Below the pieces are notes generated by a model, which was given only the letters and a program-made list of their open reading frames with translations, had not been told where the DNA came from and did not search any database. From contig NC_135043.1 of NCBI RefSeq assembly GCF_051020975.1, positions 310,001 to 374,000 on the forward strand: a DNA stretch of 64,000 nt. The letters run 5' to 3'. This document shows positions 11,725 to 28,100 of the stretch, in pieces; positions within the stretch are counted from its first letter, which is position 1; the number at the start of each line of letters is the position of its first letter. The translations under genes were made by a program, and so were the position numbers. The stretch comes from Osmia lignaria lignaria. Its lineage: Eukaryota > Arthropoda > Insecta > Hymenoptera > Megachilidae.

Positions 11725-13323
11725 CATTATATCTCATGTAGATATAGTAACAATGACATTGTTATTAAACGTATGTTACATTATATCTCATGTATATATA
11801 GCAACAATGACATTGTTATTATATGTACATTACAGTATATCTCATGTATGTATAGTGACAATGACATTGTTATTAAATGTATATTATATTATATCCCATG
11901 GAGATATACTAATAATGACATTGGTATTAAATATATATTACATCTCTGATGTAGATATAGTAACAACTGTACTGCTATTAAATGTATATTGCATTATATC
12001 TCATGTATATATAGTAACGATGACAGTGTTATTACATGTATATTCCATTATATCATGTAGATTTAGTAACAATGACATTGTTTTAAATATATATTACATT
12101 ATATCTCATGTAGATATAGTAACAATGACATTGTTATTAAACGTATGTTACATTATATCTCATGTATATATAGCAACAATGACATTGTTATTATATGTAC
12201 ACTACAGTGTATCTCATGTATGTATAGTTACAATGACATTGTTATTAAATGTATATTATATTATATCCCATGGAGATATACTAATAATGACATTGATATT
12301 AAATATATAATACATTTGTGATGTAGATATAGTAACAACTGTCCTGCTATTAAATGTATATTACATTATATCTCATGTATATATGGTAACGATGACAGTG
12401 TTATTACATGTATATTCCATTATATCATGTAGATTTAGTAACAATGACATTGTTTTAAATATATATTACATTATATCTCATGTGGATATAGTAACAATGA
12501 CAATGTTATTAAGTGTATATTACATTATATCTCATGTAGATATAGTAATAATGACTTCTATATTAAGTGTATATTGCATTATATCTCATGTAGATATAGT
12601 AATAATGACTTCTATATTAAGTGTATATTGCATTATATCTCATGTAGATATAGTAATAATGACTTCTATATTAAGTGTATATTGCATTATATCTCATGTA
12701 GATATAGTAACAATGACATTGTTATTAAACGTATGTTACATTATATCTCATGTATATATAGCAACAATGACATTGTTATTATATGTACATTACAGTATAT
12801 CTCATGTATGTATAGTGACAATGACATTGTTATTAAATGTATATTATATTATATCCCATGGAGATATACTAATAATGACATTGGTATTAAATATATATTA
12901 CATCTCTGATGTAGATATAGTAACAACTGTACTGCTATTAAATGTATATTGCATTATATCTCATGTATATATAGTAACGATGACAGTGTTATTACATGTA
13001 TATTCCATTATATCATGTAGATTTAGTAACAATGACATTGTTTTAAATATATATTACATTATATCTCATGTAGATATAGTAACAATGACATTGTTATTAA
13101 ACGTATGTTACATTATATCTCATGTATATATAGCAACAATGACATTGTTATTATATGTACATTTTAGTATATCTCATGTATGTATAGTGACAATGACATT
13201 GTTATTAAATGTATATTATATTATATCCCATGGAGATATACTAATAATGACATTGATATTAAATATATATTACATCTCTGATGTAGATATAGTAACAACT
13301 GTACTGCTATTAAATGTATATTA
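11725..13323 (+). repeat. 7-monomer higher-order repeat of 372 bp (L-C-S-N-D-V-F)
   Basis: Copies are at 11725-12096, 12097-12468 and 12685-13056. A fourth, partial copy (L-C-S-N-D) is at 13057-13323. An M unit and three T units separate the second and third. The sum 54+54+54+54+51+54+51 equals 372. Later versions occur near 20.9-22.4, 27.3-28.9, 31.4-33.0, 37.1-38.6 and 60.8-62.4 kb. Copies differ by diagnostic bases such as ACATTTTAG versus ACATTACAG in the C unit. Confidence 0.88.
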
Positions 13324-16300
13324 CATCATATCTCTTGTATATATAGTAACAATGACATTGTTATTATATCTACATTCCATCAAATCATGTAGATATAGTA
13401 ACAATGACATTGTTATTATATGTACAATCCATTATATCATGTAGATATAGTAACAATGACATTGTTATTAAATATATATTACATTATATCTCACGTTGAT
13501 ATAGTAACAATGACAATGTTATTAAACCTATATTGCATTATATCGAGTAGATATCGAAACAATGACATTGTCATCACGTGTATATTACATTATATCTCAT
13601 GTAGATATAGTAATAGTGACTTCTATATTATGTGTATATTGCATTATATCTCATGTAGATATAGTAACAGTGACGTTGTTATTAAACGTATGTTACATTA
13701 TATCTCATGTATATATAGCAACAATGACATTGTTATTATATGTACATTACAGTATATCTCATGTAGACATAGTAATAATGTCTTCTATATTAAGTGTATA
13801 TTGCATTATATCGCATGTAGATATAGTAACAATGACATTGTTTTAAATATATATTACATTATATCTCATGTGGATATAGTAACAATGACACTTTCATTAA
13901 ATGTATAGTACATTATATCTCATGTATATATCGTAACAATGACAGTGTTATTACATGTATATTCCATTATATCACGTAGATATAGAAACAATGACATTGT
14001 TATTAAACCTATATTGCATTATATCGAGTAGATATCGTAACAACGACATTGCTATAAAGTGTATATTACATTATATCTCATGTATATATAGTAACGATGA
14101 CAGTGTTATTACATGTATATTCCATCATATCATGTAGATTTAGTAACAATGACATTGTTTTAAATATATATTACATTATATCTCATGTGGATATAATAAC
14201 AATGACATCTTCATTAAATGTATAGTACATTATATCTCATGTATATATAGTAACAATGACATTGTTATTATATGTACATTCCATTATATCATGTAGATAT
14301 AGTAACAATGACATTGTTTTAAATACATATTACATTATATCTCATGTGGATATAGTAACAATGACACTTTCATTAAATGTATAGTACATTATATCTCATG
14401 TATATATCGTAACAATGACACTGTTATTACATGTATATTCCATTATATCATGTAGATATAGTAACAATGACATTGTTATTAAACCTACTCTACATTATAT
14501 CGAGTAGATATAGTAATAAGTGTGTTGCTATTAAATGTATATTACATTATATCTCATGTATATATAGTAACAATGACGGTGTTATTACATGTATATTCCA
14601 TTATATCATGTAGATATAATAACAATGACATTGTTATTAAACGTATGTTACATTACATCTCATGTATATATAGCAACAATGACATTGTTATTATATGTAC
14701 ATTACAGTATATCTCATGTATGTATAGTGGCAATGACATTGTTATTAAATGTATATTATATTATATCCCATGGAGATATACTAATAATGACATTGATATT
14801 AAATATATATTACATCTCTGATGTAGATATAGTAACAACTGTACTGCTATTAAATGTATATTACATCATATCTCATGTATATATAGTAACAATGACATTG
14901 TTATTATATCTACATTCCATCAAATCATGTAGATATAGTAACAATGGCATTGTTATTATATGTACATTCCATTATATCATGTAGATATAGTAACAATGAC
15001 ATTGTTATTAAATATATATTACATTATATCTCACGTTGATATAGTAACAATGACAATGTTATTAAACCTATATTGCATTATATCGAGTAGATATCGAAAC
15101 AATGACATTGTTATCAAGTGTATATTACATTATATCTCATGTAGATATAGTAATAATGTCTTCTATATTAAGTGTATATTGCATTATATCGTATGTAGAT
15201 ATAGTAACAATGACATTGTTTTAAATACATATTACATTATATCTCGTGTGGATATAGTAGCAATGACACTTTCATTAAATGTATAGTACATTATATCTCA
15301 TATATATATCGTAACAATGACAGTGTTATTACATGTATATTCCATTATATCACGTAGATATAGAAACAATGACATTGTTATTAAACCTATATTGCATTAT
15401 ATCGAGTAGATATCGTAACAATGACATTGTTATAAAGTGTATATTACATTATATCTCATGTAGATATAGTAACAAGAGTATTGCTATTAAATGTATTTTA
15501 CATTATATCTCATGTATATATAGTAACAATGACAGTGTTATTACATGTATATTCCATTATATCATGTAGATTTAGTAACAATGACGTTGTTTTAAATATA
15601 TATTACATTATATCTAATGTGGATATAGTAACAATGACATCTTCATTAAATGCAGAGTACATTATATCTCATGTATATATAGTAACAATGACATTGTTAT
15701 TAAACCTATATTGCATTATATCGAGTAGATATCGAAACAATGACATTGTCATCAAGTGTATATTACATTATATCTCATGTAGATATAGTAATAATGATTT
15801 CTATATTAAGTGTATATTGCATTATATCTCATGTAGATATAGTAACAATGACATTGTTATTAAACGTATGTTACATTATATCTCATGTATATATAGCAAC
15901 AATGACATTGTTATTATATGTACATTACAGTATATCTCATGTATGTATAGTGACAATGACATTGTTATTAAATGTATATTATATTATATCCCATGGAGAT
16001 ATACTAATAATGACATTGATATTAAATCTATATTACATCTCTGATGTAGATATAGTAACAACTGTATCGCTATTTAATGTATATTACATTATATCTCATG
16101 TATATATAGTAACAATGACATTGTTATTAAATATATATTACATTATATCTCATATAGATATAGTAACAATGACAATGTTATTAAACCTATATTGCATTAT
16201 ATCGAGTAGATATCGAAACAATGACATTGTTATCAAGTGTATATTACATTATATCTCATGTAGATATAGTAATAATGTCTTCTATATTAAGTGTATATTG

Positions 16301-17309
16301 CATTATATCGCATGTAGATATAGTAACAATGACATTGTTATAAATACATATTACATTATATCTCATGTGGATATAGTAACAATGGCACTTTCATTAAATG
16401 TATAGTACATTATATCTCATGTATATATCGTAACAATGACAGTGTTATTACATGTATATTCCATTATATCACGTAGATATAGAAACAATGACATTGTTAT
16501 TAAACCTATATTGCATTATATCGAGTAGATATCGTAACAATGACATTGCTATAAAGTGTATATTACATTATATCTCATGTAGATATAGTAACAAGTGTAT
16601 TGCTATTAAATGTATTTTACATTATATCTCATGTATATATAGTAACAATGACATTGTTATTAAGGGTATATAACATTATATCGAGTAGATATAGTAACAA
16701 GTGTGTTGCTATTAAATGTATATTACATTATATCTCATGTATATATAGTAACAATGACAGTGTTGTTACATGTATATTCCATTATATCATGTAGATTTAG
16801 TAACAATGGCATTGTTATTATATGTACATTCCATTATATCATGTAGATATAGTAACAATGACATTGTTATTAAATATATATTACAGATATCTCACGTAGA
16901 TATAGTAACAATGACAATGTTATTAAACCTATATTGCATTATATCGAGTAGATATCGAAACAATGACATTGTCATCATGTGTATATTACATTATACCTCA
17001 TGTAGATATAGTAATAGTGACTTCTATATTAAGTGTATATTGCATTATATCTCATGTAGATATAGTAACAATGACATTGTTATTAAACGTATGTTACATT
17101 ATATCTCATGTATATATAGCAACAATGACATTGTTATTATATGTACATTACAGTATATCTCATGTATGTATAGTGACAATGACATTGTTATTAAATGTAT
17201 ATTATATTATATCCCATGGAGATATACTAATAATGACATTGGTATTAAATATATATTACATCTCTGATGTAGATATAGTAACAACTGTACTGCTATTAAA
17301 TGTATATTG

Positions 17310-19307
17310 CATTATATCTCATGTATATATAGTAACGATGACAGTGTTATTACATGTATATTCCATCATATCATGTAGATTTAGTAACAATGACATTGTT
17401 TTAAATATATATTACATTATATCTCATGTGGATATAATAACAATGACATCTTCATTAAATGTATAGTACATTATATCTCATGTATATATAGTAACAATGA
17501 CATTGTTATTATATGTACATTCCATTATATCATGTAGATATAGTAACAATGACATTGTTTTAAATACATATTACATTATATCTCATGTGGATATAGTAAC
17601 AATGACACTTTCATTAAATGTATAGTACATTATATCTCATGTATATATCGTAACAATGACACTGTTATTACATGTATATTCCATTATATCATGTAGATAT
17701 AGTAACAATGACATTGTTATTAAACCTACTTTACATTATATCGAGTAGATATAGTAATAAGTGTGTTGCTATTAAATGTATATTACATTATATCTCATGT
17801 ATATATAGTAACAATGACGGTGTCATTACATGTATATTCCATTATATCATGTAGATATAATAACAATGACATTGTTATTAAACGTATGTTACATTACATC
17901 TCATGTATATATAGCAACAATGACATTGTTATTATATGTACATTACAGTATATCTCATGTATGTATAGTGGCAATGACATTGTTATTAAATGTATATTAT
18001 ATTATATCCCATGGAGATATACTAATAATGACATTGATATTAAATATATATTACATCTCTGATGTAGATATAGTAACAACTGTACTGCTATTAAATGTAT
18101 ATTACATCATATCTCATGTATATATAGTAACAATGACATTGTTATTATATCTACATTCCATCAAATCATGTAGATATAGTAACAATGGCATTGTTATTAT
18201 ATGTACATTCCATTATATCATGTAGATATAGTAACAATGACATTGTTATTAAATATATATTACATTATATCTCACGTTGATATAGTAACAATGACAATGT
18301 TATTAAACCTATATTGCATTATATCGAGTAGATATCGAAACAATGACATTGTTATCAAGTGTATATTACATTATATCTCATGTAGATATAGTAATAATGT
18401 CTTCTATATTAAGTGTATATTGCATTATATCGTATGTAGATATAGTAACAATGACATTGTTTTAAATACATATTACATTATATCTCGTGTGGATATAGTA
18501 GCAATGACACTTTCATTAAATGTATAGTACATTATATCTCATATATATATCGTAACAATGACAGTGTTATTACATGTATATTCCATTATATCACGTAGAT
18601 ATAGAAACAATGACATTGTTATTAAACCTATATTGCATTATATCGAGTAGATATCGTAACAATGACATTGTTATAAAGTGTATATTACATTATATCTCAT
18701 GTAGATATAGTAACAAGAGTATTGCTATTAAATGTATTTTACATTATATCTCATGTATATATAGTAACAATGACAGTGTTATTACATGTATATTCCATTA
18801 TATCATGTAGATTTAGTAACAATGACGTTGTTTTAAATATATATTACATTATATCTAATGTGGATATAGTAACAATGACATCTTCATTAAATGCAGAGTA
18901 CATTATATCTCATGTATATATAGTAACAATGACATTGTTATTAAACCTATATTGCATTATATCGAGTAGATATCGAAACAATGACATTGTCATCAAGTGT
19001 ATATTACATTATATCTCATGTAGATATAGTAATAATGATTTCTATATTAAGTGTATATTGCATTATATCTCATGTAGATATAGTAACAATGACATTGTTA
19101 TTAAACGTATGTTACATTATATCTCATGTATATATAGCAACAATGACATTGTTATTATATGTACATTACAGTATATCTCATGTATGTATAGTGACAATGA
19201 CATTGTTATTAAATGTATATTATATTATATCCCATGGAGATATACTAATAATGACATTGATATTAAATCTATATTACATCTCTGATGTAGATATAGTAAC
19301 AACTGTA
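17310..19307 (+). repeat. 2.0-kb segment copied from or to 14069-16066 (distance 3,241 bp)
   Basis: The offset is constant across 1,998 bp. Differences noticed are CTACTTTAC at about 17731 (CTACTCTAC in the partner) and TGTCATTAC near 17823 (TGTTATTAC in the partner). The flanks switch to different monomer orders on both sides. Confidence 0.83.
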
Positions 19308-22300
19308 CTGCTATTAAATGTATATTACATTATGTCTCATGTATATATAGTAACGATGACAGTGTTATTACATGTATATTCCATTATATCATGTAGATTT
19401 AGTAACAATGACATTGTTATTAAACGTATATTACATTATATCTCATGGAGATATAGTAACAATGACATTGTTATTAAACGTATATTACATTATATCTCAT
19501 GTAGATATAGTAACAATGACAATGTTATTAAGTGTATATTACATTATATCTCATGTAGATATAGTAATAATGACTTCTATATTAAGTGTATATTGCATTA
19601 TATCTCATGTAGATACAGTAATAATGACTTCTATATTAAGTGTATATTGCATTATATCTCATGTAGATATAGTAACAATGACATTGTTATTAAACGTATG
19701 TTACATTATATCTCATGTATATATAGCAACAATGACATTGTTATTATATGTACATTACAGTGTATCTCATGTACGTATAGTTACAATGACATTGTTATTA
19801 AATGTATATTATATTATATCCCATGGAGATATACTAATAATGACATTGATATTAAATATATATTACATCTCTGATGTAGATATAGTAACAACTGTATCGC
19901 TATTTAATGTATATTACATTATATCTCATGTATATATAGTAACAATGACATTGTTATTAAATATATATTACATTATATCTCATGTAGATATAGTAACAAT
20001 GACAATGTTATTAAACCTATATTGCATTATATCGAGTAGATATCGAAACAATGACATTGTTATCAAGTGTATATTACATTATATCTCATGTAGATATAGT
20101 AATAATGTCTTCTATATTAAGTGTATATTGCATTATATCGCATGTAGATATAGTAACAATGACATTGTTATAAATACATATTACATTATATCTCATGTGG
20201 ATATAGTAACAATGGCACTTTCATTAAATGTATAGTACATTATATCTCATGTATATATCGTAACAATGACAGTGTTATTACATGTATATTCCATTATATC
20301 ACGTAGATATAGAAACAATGACATTGTTATTAAACCTATATTGCATTATATCGAGTAGATATCGTAACAATGACATTGCTATAAAGTGTATATTACATTA
20401 TATCTCATGTAGATATAGTAACAAGTGTATTGCTATTAAATGTATTTTACATTATATCTCATGTATATATAGTAACAATGACATTGTTATTAAGGGTATA
20501 TAACATTATATCGAGTAGATATAGTAACAAGTGTGTTGCTATTAAATGTATATTACATTATATCTCATGTATATATAGTAACAATGACAGTGTTGTTACA
20601 TGTATATTCCATTATATCATGTAGATTTAGTAACAATGGCATTGTTATTATATGTACATTCCATTATATCATGTAGATATAGTAACAATGACATTGTTAT
20701 TAAATATATATTACAGATATCTCACGTAGATATAGTAACAATGACAATGTTATTAAACCTATATTGCATTATATCGAGTAGATATCGAAACAATGACATT
20801 GTCATCATGTGTATATTACATTATACCTCATGTAGATATAGTAATAGTGACTTCTATATTAAGTGTATATTGCATTATATCTCATGTAGATATAGTAACA
20901 ATGACATTGTTATTAAACGTATGTTACATTATATCTCATGTATATATAGCAACAATGACATTGTTATTATATGTACATTACAGTATATCTCATGTATGTA
21001 TAGTGACAATGACATTGTTATTAAATGTATATTATATTATATCCCATGGAGATATACTAATAATGACATTGGTATTAAATATATATTACATCTCTGATGT
21101 AGATATAGTAACAACTGTACTGCTATTAAATGTATATTGCATTATATCTCATGTATATATAGTAACGATGACAGTGTTATTACATGTATATTCCATTATA
21201 TCATGTAGATTTAGTAACAATGACATTGTTTTAAATATATATTACATTATATCTCATGTAGATATAGTAACAATGACATTGTTATTAAACGTATGTTACA
21301 TTATATCTCATGTATATATAGCAACAATGACATTGTTATTATATGTACACTACAGTGTATCTCATGTATGTATAGTTACAATGACATTGTTATTAAATGT
21401 ATATTATATTATATCCCATGGAGATATACTAATAATGACATTGATATTAAATATATAATACATTTGTGATGTAGATATAGTAACAACTGTACTGCTATTA
21501 AATGTATATTACATTATATCTCATGTATATATAGTAACGATGACAGTGTTATTACATGTATATTCCATTATATCATGTAGATTTAGTAACAATGACATTG
21601 TTTTAAATATATATTACATTATATCTCATGTGGATATAGTAACAATGACAATGTTATTAAGTGTATATTACATTATATCTCATGTAGATATAGTAATAAT
21701 GACTTCTATATTAAGTGTATATTGCATTATATCTCATGTAGATATAGTAATAATGACTTCTATATTAAGTGTATATTGCATTATATCTCATGTAGATATA
21801 GTAATAATGACTTCTATATTAAGTGTATATTGCATTATATCTCATGTAGATATAGTAACAATGACATTGTTATTAAACGTATGTTACATTATATCTCATG
21901 TATATATAGCAACAATGACATTGTTATTATATGTACATTACAGTATATCTCATGTATGTATAGTGACAATGACATTGTTATTAAATGTATATTATATTAT
22001 ATCCCATGGAGATATACTAATAATGACATTGGTATTAAATATATATTACATCTCTGATGTAGATATAGTAACAACTGTACTGCTATTAAATGTATATTGC
22101 ATTATATCTCATGTATATATAGTAACGATGACAGTGTTATTACATGTATATTCCATTATATCATGTAGATTTAGTAACAATGACATTGTTTTAAATATAT
22201 ATTACATTATATCTCATGTAGATATAGTAACAATGACATTGTTATTAAACGTATGTTACATTATATCTCATGTATATATAGCAACAATGACATTGTTATT

Positions 22301-22311
22301 ATATGTACATT
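18279..22311 (+). repeat. 4.0-kb segment, near-identical copy at 24723-28755
   Basis: The offset is 6,444 bp over 4,033 bp. The left end is set by CACGTTGATATAG here against CACGTAGATATAG in the partner. The right end is set by ACATTACAG here against ACATTTTAG there. Bases 18897-22311 also match 9749-13163. Confidence 0.83.
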
Positions 22312-23267
22312 ACAGTATATCTCATGTATGTATAGTGGCAATGACATTGTTATTAAATGTATATTATATTATATCCCATGGAGATATACTAATAATGACA
22401 TTGATATTAAATATATATTACATCTCTGATGTAGATATAGTAACAACTGTACTGCTATTAAATGTATATTACATCATATCTCATGTATATATAGTAACAA
22501 TGACATTGTTATTATATCTACATTCCATCAAATCATGTAGATATAGTAACAATGGCATTGTTATTATATGTACATTCCATTATATCATGTAGATATAGTA
22601 ACAATGACATTGTTATTAAATATATATTACATTATATCTCACGTTGATATAGTAACAATGACAATGTTATTAAACCTATATTGCATTATATCGAGTAGAT
22701 ATCGAAACAATGACATTGTTATCAAGTGTATATTACATTATATCTCATGTAGATATAGTAATAATGTCTTCTATATTAAGTGTATATTGCATTATATCGT
22801 ATGTAGATATAGTAACAATGACATTGTTTTAAATACATATTACATTATATCTCGTGTGGATATAGTAGCAATGACACTTTCATTAAATGTATAGTACATT
22901 ATATCTCATATATATATCGTAACAATGACAGTGTTATTACATGTATATTCCATTATATCACGTAGATATAGAAACAATGACATTGTTATTAAACCTATAT
23001 TGCATTATATCGAGTAGATATCGTAACAATGACATTGTTATAAAGTGTATATTACATTATATCTCATGTAGATATAGTAACAAGAGTATTGCTATTAAAT
23101 GTATTTTACATTATATCTCATGTATATATAGTAACAATGACAGTGTTATTACATGTATATTCCATTATATCATGTAGATTTAGTAACAATGACGTTGTTT
23201 TAAATATATATTACATTATATCTAATGTGGATATAGTAACAATGACATCTTCATTAAATGCAGAGTA

Positions 23268-23321
23268 CATTATATCTCATGTAGATATAGTAACAATGAC
23301 ATTGTTATTAAACGTATGTTA
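23268..23321 (+). repeat. Chimeric monomer at a 160-bp deletion junction
   Basis: Compared with the copy near 18.9 kb, three monomers (54+52+54 = 160 bp) are missing. The unit that remains begins like the one after GCAGAGTA and continues as an L unit (GTAGATATAGTAACAATG...CGTATGTTA). The offset to the partner changes from 4,367 to 4,207 bp across this point. The joint keeps the 54-bp register. Confidence 0.82.
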
Positions 23322-24177
23322 CATTATATCTCATGTATATATAGCAACAATGACATTGTTATTATATGTACATTACAGTATATCTCATGTATGTATAGTG
23401 ACAATGACATTGTTATTAAATGTATATTATATTATATCCCATGGAGATATACTAATAATGACATTGATATTAAATCTATATTACATCTCTGATGTAGATA
23501 TAGTAACAACTGTACTGCTATTAAATGTATATTACATTATGTCTCATGTATATATAGTAACGATGACAGTGTTATTACATGTATATTCCATTATATCATG
23601 TAGATTTAGTAACAATGACATTGTTATTAAACGTATATTACATTATATCTCATGGAGATATAGTAACAATGACATTGTTATTAAACGTATATTACATTAT
23701 ATCTCATGTAGATATAGTAACAATGACAATGTTATTAAGTGTATATTACATTATATCTCATGTAGATATAGTAATAATGACTTCTATATTAAGTGTATAT
23801 TGCATTATATCTCATGTAGATACAGTAATAATGACTTCTATATTAAGTGTATATTGCATTATATCTCATGTAGATATAGTAACAATGACATTGTTATTAA
23901 ACGTATGTTACATTATATCTCATGTATATATAGCAACAATGACATTGTTATTATATGTACATTACAGTGTATCTCATGTACGTATAGTTACAATGACATT
24001 GTTATTAAATGTATATTATATTATATCCCATGGAGATATACTAATAATGACATTGATATTAAATATATATTACATCTCTGATGTAGATATAGTAACAACT
24101 GTATCGCTATTTAATGTATATTACATTATATCTCATGTATATATAGTAACAATGACATTGTTATTAAATATATATTA

Positions 24178-24231
24178 CATTATATCTCATGTAGATATAG
24201 TAACAATGGCACTTTCATTAAATGTATAGTA
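24178..24231 (+). repeat. Chimeric monomer at a 213-bp deletion junction
   Basis: The left half reads GTAGATATAGTAACAATG and the right half GGCACTTTCATTAAATG. In the other copies the latter follows GTGGATATAG. Four monomers (213 bp) present near 19.98-20.2 kb are absent. The fused unit is a normal 54 bp. Confidence 0.82.
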
Positions 24232-25131
24232 CATTATATCTCATGTATATATCGTAACAATGACAGTGTTATTACATGTATATTCCATTATATCACGTAG
24301 ATATAGAAACAATGACATTGTTATTAAACCTATATTGCATTATATCGAGTAGATATCGTAACAATGACATTGCTATAAAGTGTATATTACATTATATCTC
24401 ATGTAGATATAGTAACAAGTGTATTGCTATTAAATGTATTTTACATTATATCTCATGTATATATAGTAACAATGACATTGTTATTAAGGGTATATAACAT
24501 TATATCGAGTAGATATAGTAACAAGTGTGTTGCTATTAAATGTATATTACATTATATCTCATGTATATATAGTAACAATGACAGTGTTGTTACATGTATA
24601 TTCCATTATATCATGTAGATTTAGTAACAATGGCATTGTTATTATATGTACATTCCATTATATCATGTAGATATAGTAACAATGACATTGTTATTAAATA
24701 TATATTACAGATATCTCACGTAGATATAGTAACAATGACAATGTTATTAAACCTATATTGCATTATATCGAGTAGATATCGAAACAATGACATTGTTATC
24801 AAGTGTATATTACATTATATCTCATGTAGATATAGTAATAATGTCTTCTATATTAAGTGTATATTGCATTATATCGTATGTAGATATAGTAACAATGACA
24901 TTGTTTTAAATACATATTACATTATATCTCGTGTGGATATAGTAGCAATGACACTTTCATTAAATGTATAGTACATTATATCTCATATATATATCGTAAC
25001 AATGACAGTGTTATTACATGTATATTCCATTATATCACGTAGATATAGAAACAATGACATTGTTATTAAACCTATATTGCATTATATCGAGTAGATATCG
25101 TAACAATGACATTGTTATAAAGTGTATATTA

Positions 25132-28100
25132 CATTATATCTCATGTAGATATAGTAACAAGAGTATTGCTATTAAATGTATTTTACATTATATCTCATGT
25201 ATATATAGTAACAATGACAGTGTTATTACATGTATATTCCATTATATCATGTAGATTTAGTAACAATGACGTTGTTTTAAATATATATTACATTATATCT
25301 AATGTGGATATAGTAACAATGACATCTTCATTAAATGCAGAGTACATTATATCTCATGTATATATAGTAACAATGACATTGTTATTAAACCTATATTGCA
25401 TTATATCGAGTAGATATCGAAACAATGACATTGTCATCAAGTGTATATTACATTATATCTCATGTAGATATAGTAATAATGATTTCTATATTAAGTGTAT
25501 ATTGCATTATATCTCATGTAGATATAGTAACAATGACATTGTTATTAAACGTATGTTACATTATATCTCATGTATATATAGCAACAATGACATTGTTATT
25601 ATATGTACATTACAGTATATCTCATGTATGTATAGTGACAATGACATTGTTATTAAATGTATATTATATTATATCCCATGGAGATATACTAATAATGACA
25701 TTGATATTAAATCTATATTACATCTCTGATGTAGATATAGTAACAACTGTACTGCTATTAAATGTATATTACATTATGTCTCATGTATATATAGTAACGA
25801 TGACAGTGTTATTACATGTATATTCCATTATATCATGTAGATTTAGTAACAATGACATTGTTATTAAACGTATATTACATTATATCTCATGGAGATATAG
25901 TAACAATGACATTGTTATTAAACGTATATTACATTATATCTCATGTAGATATAGTAACAATGACAATGTTATTAAGTGTATATTACATTATATCTCATGT
26001 AGATATAGTAATAATGACTTCTATATTAAGTGTATATTGCATTATATCTCATGTAGATACAGTAATAATGACTTCTATATTAAGTGTATATTGCATTATA
26101 TCTCATGTAGATATAGTAACAATGACATTGTTATTAAACGTATGTTACATTATATCTCATGTATATATAGCAACAATGACATTGTTATTATATGTACATT
26201 ACAGTGTATCTCATGTACGTATAGTTACAATGACATTGTTATTAAATGTATATTATATTATATCCCATGGAGATATACTAATAATGACATTGATATTAAA
26301 TATATATTACATCTCTGATGTAGATATAGTAACAACTGTATCGCTATTTAATGTATATTACATTATATCTCATGTATATATAGTAACAATGACATTGTTA
26401 TTAAATATATATTACATTATATCTCATGTAGATATAGTAACAATGACAATGTTATTAAACCTATATTGCATTATATCGAGTAGATATCGAAACAATGACA
26501 TTGTTATCAAGTGTATATTACATTATATCTCATGTAGATATAGTAATAATGTCTTCTATATTAAGTGTATATTGCATTATATCGCATGTAGATATAGTAA
26601 CAATGACATTGTTATAAATACATATTACATTATATCTCATGTGGATATAGTAACAATGGCACTTTCATTAAATGTATAGTACATTATATCTCATGTATAT
26701 ATCGTAACAATGACAGTGTTATTACATGTATATTCCATTATATCACGTAGATATAGAAACAATGACATTGTTATTAAACCTATATTGCATTATATCGAGT
26801 AGATATCGTAACAATGACATTGCTATAAAGTGTATATTACATTATATCTCATGTAGATATAGTAACAAGTGTATTGCTATTAAATGTATTTTACATTATA
26901 TCTCATGTATATATAGTAACAATGACATTGTTATTAAGGGTATATAACATTATATCGAGTAGATATAGTAACAAGTGTGTTGCTATTAAATGTATATTAC
27001 ATTATATCTCATGTATATATAGTAACAATGACAGTGTTGTTACATGTATATTCCATTATATCATGTAGATTTAGTAACAATGGCATTGTTATTATATGTA
27101 CATTCCATTATATCATGTAGATATAGTAACAATGACATTGTTATTAAATATATATTACAGATATCTCACGTAGATATAGTAACAATGACAATGTTATTAA
27201 ACCTATATTGCATTATATCGAGTAGATATCGAAACAATGACATTGTCATCATGTGTATATTACATTATACCTCATGTAGATATAGTAATAGTGACTTCTA
27301 TATTAAGTGTATATTGCATTATATCTCATGTAGATATAGTAACAATGACATTGTTATTAAACGTATGTTACATTATATCTCATGTATATATAGCAACAAT
27401 GACATTGTTATTATATGTACATTACAGTATATCTCATGTATGTATAGTGACAATGACATTGTTATTAAATGTATATTATATTATATCCCATGGAGATATA
27501 CTAATAATGACATTGGTATTAAATATATATTACATCTCTGATGTAGATATAGTAACAACTGTACTGCTATTAAATGTATATTGCATTATATCTCATGTAT
27601 ATATAGTAACGATGACAGTGTTATTACATGTATATTCCATTATATCATGTAGATTTAGTAACAATGACATTGTTTTAAATATATATTACATTATATCTCA
27701 TGTAGATATAGTAACAATGACATTGTTATTAAACGTATGTTACATTATATCTCATGTATATATAGCAACAATGACATTGTTATTATATGTACACTACAGT
27801 GTATCTCATGTATGTATAGTTACAATGACATTGTTATTAAATGTATATTATATTATATCCCATGGAGATATACTAATAATGACATTGATATTAAATATAT
27901 AATACATTTGTGATGTAGATATAGTAACAACTGTACTGCTATTAAATGTATATTACATTATATCTCATGTATATATAGTAACGATGACAGTGTTATTACA
28001 TGTATATTCCATTATATCATGTAGATTTAGTAACAATGACATTGTTTTAAATATATATTACATTATATCTCATGTGGATATAGTAACAATGACAATGTTA

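Larger units (their letters stand above)
9749..16066 (+). repeat. 6.3-kb segment, near-identical copy at 29443-35760
   Basis: A constant offset of 19,694 bp holds from 9749/29443 to 16066/35760 (6,318 bp). By eye I found eight single-base differences, at 12343, 12385, 12949, 13577, 14103, 14490, 15530 and 15775, or about 0.1%. There may be others. The first part (9749-13163) also matches 18897-22311 at 9,148 bp. The last part (14069-16066) also matches 17310-19307 at 3,241 bp. The segment is therefore a mosaic shared in different pieces with different partners. Confidence 0.85.
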
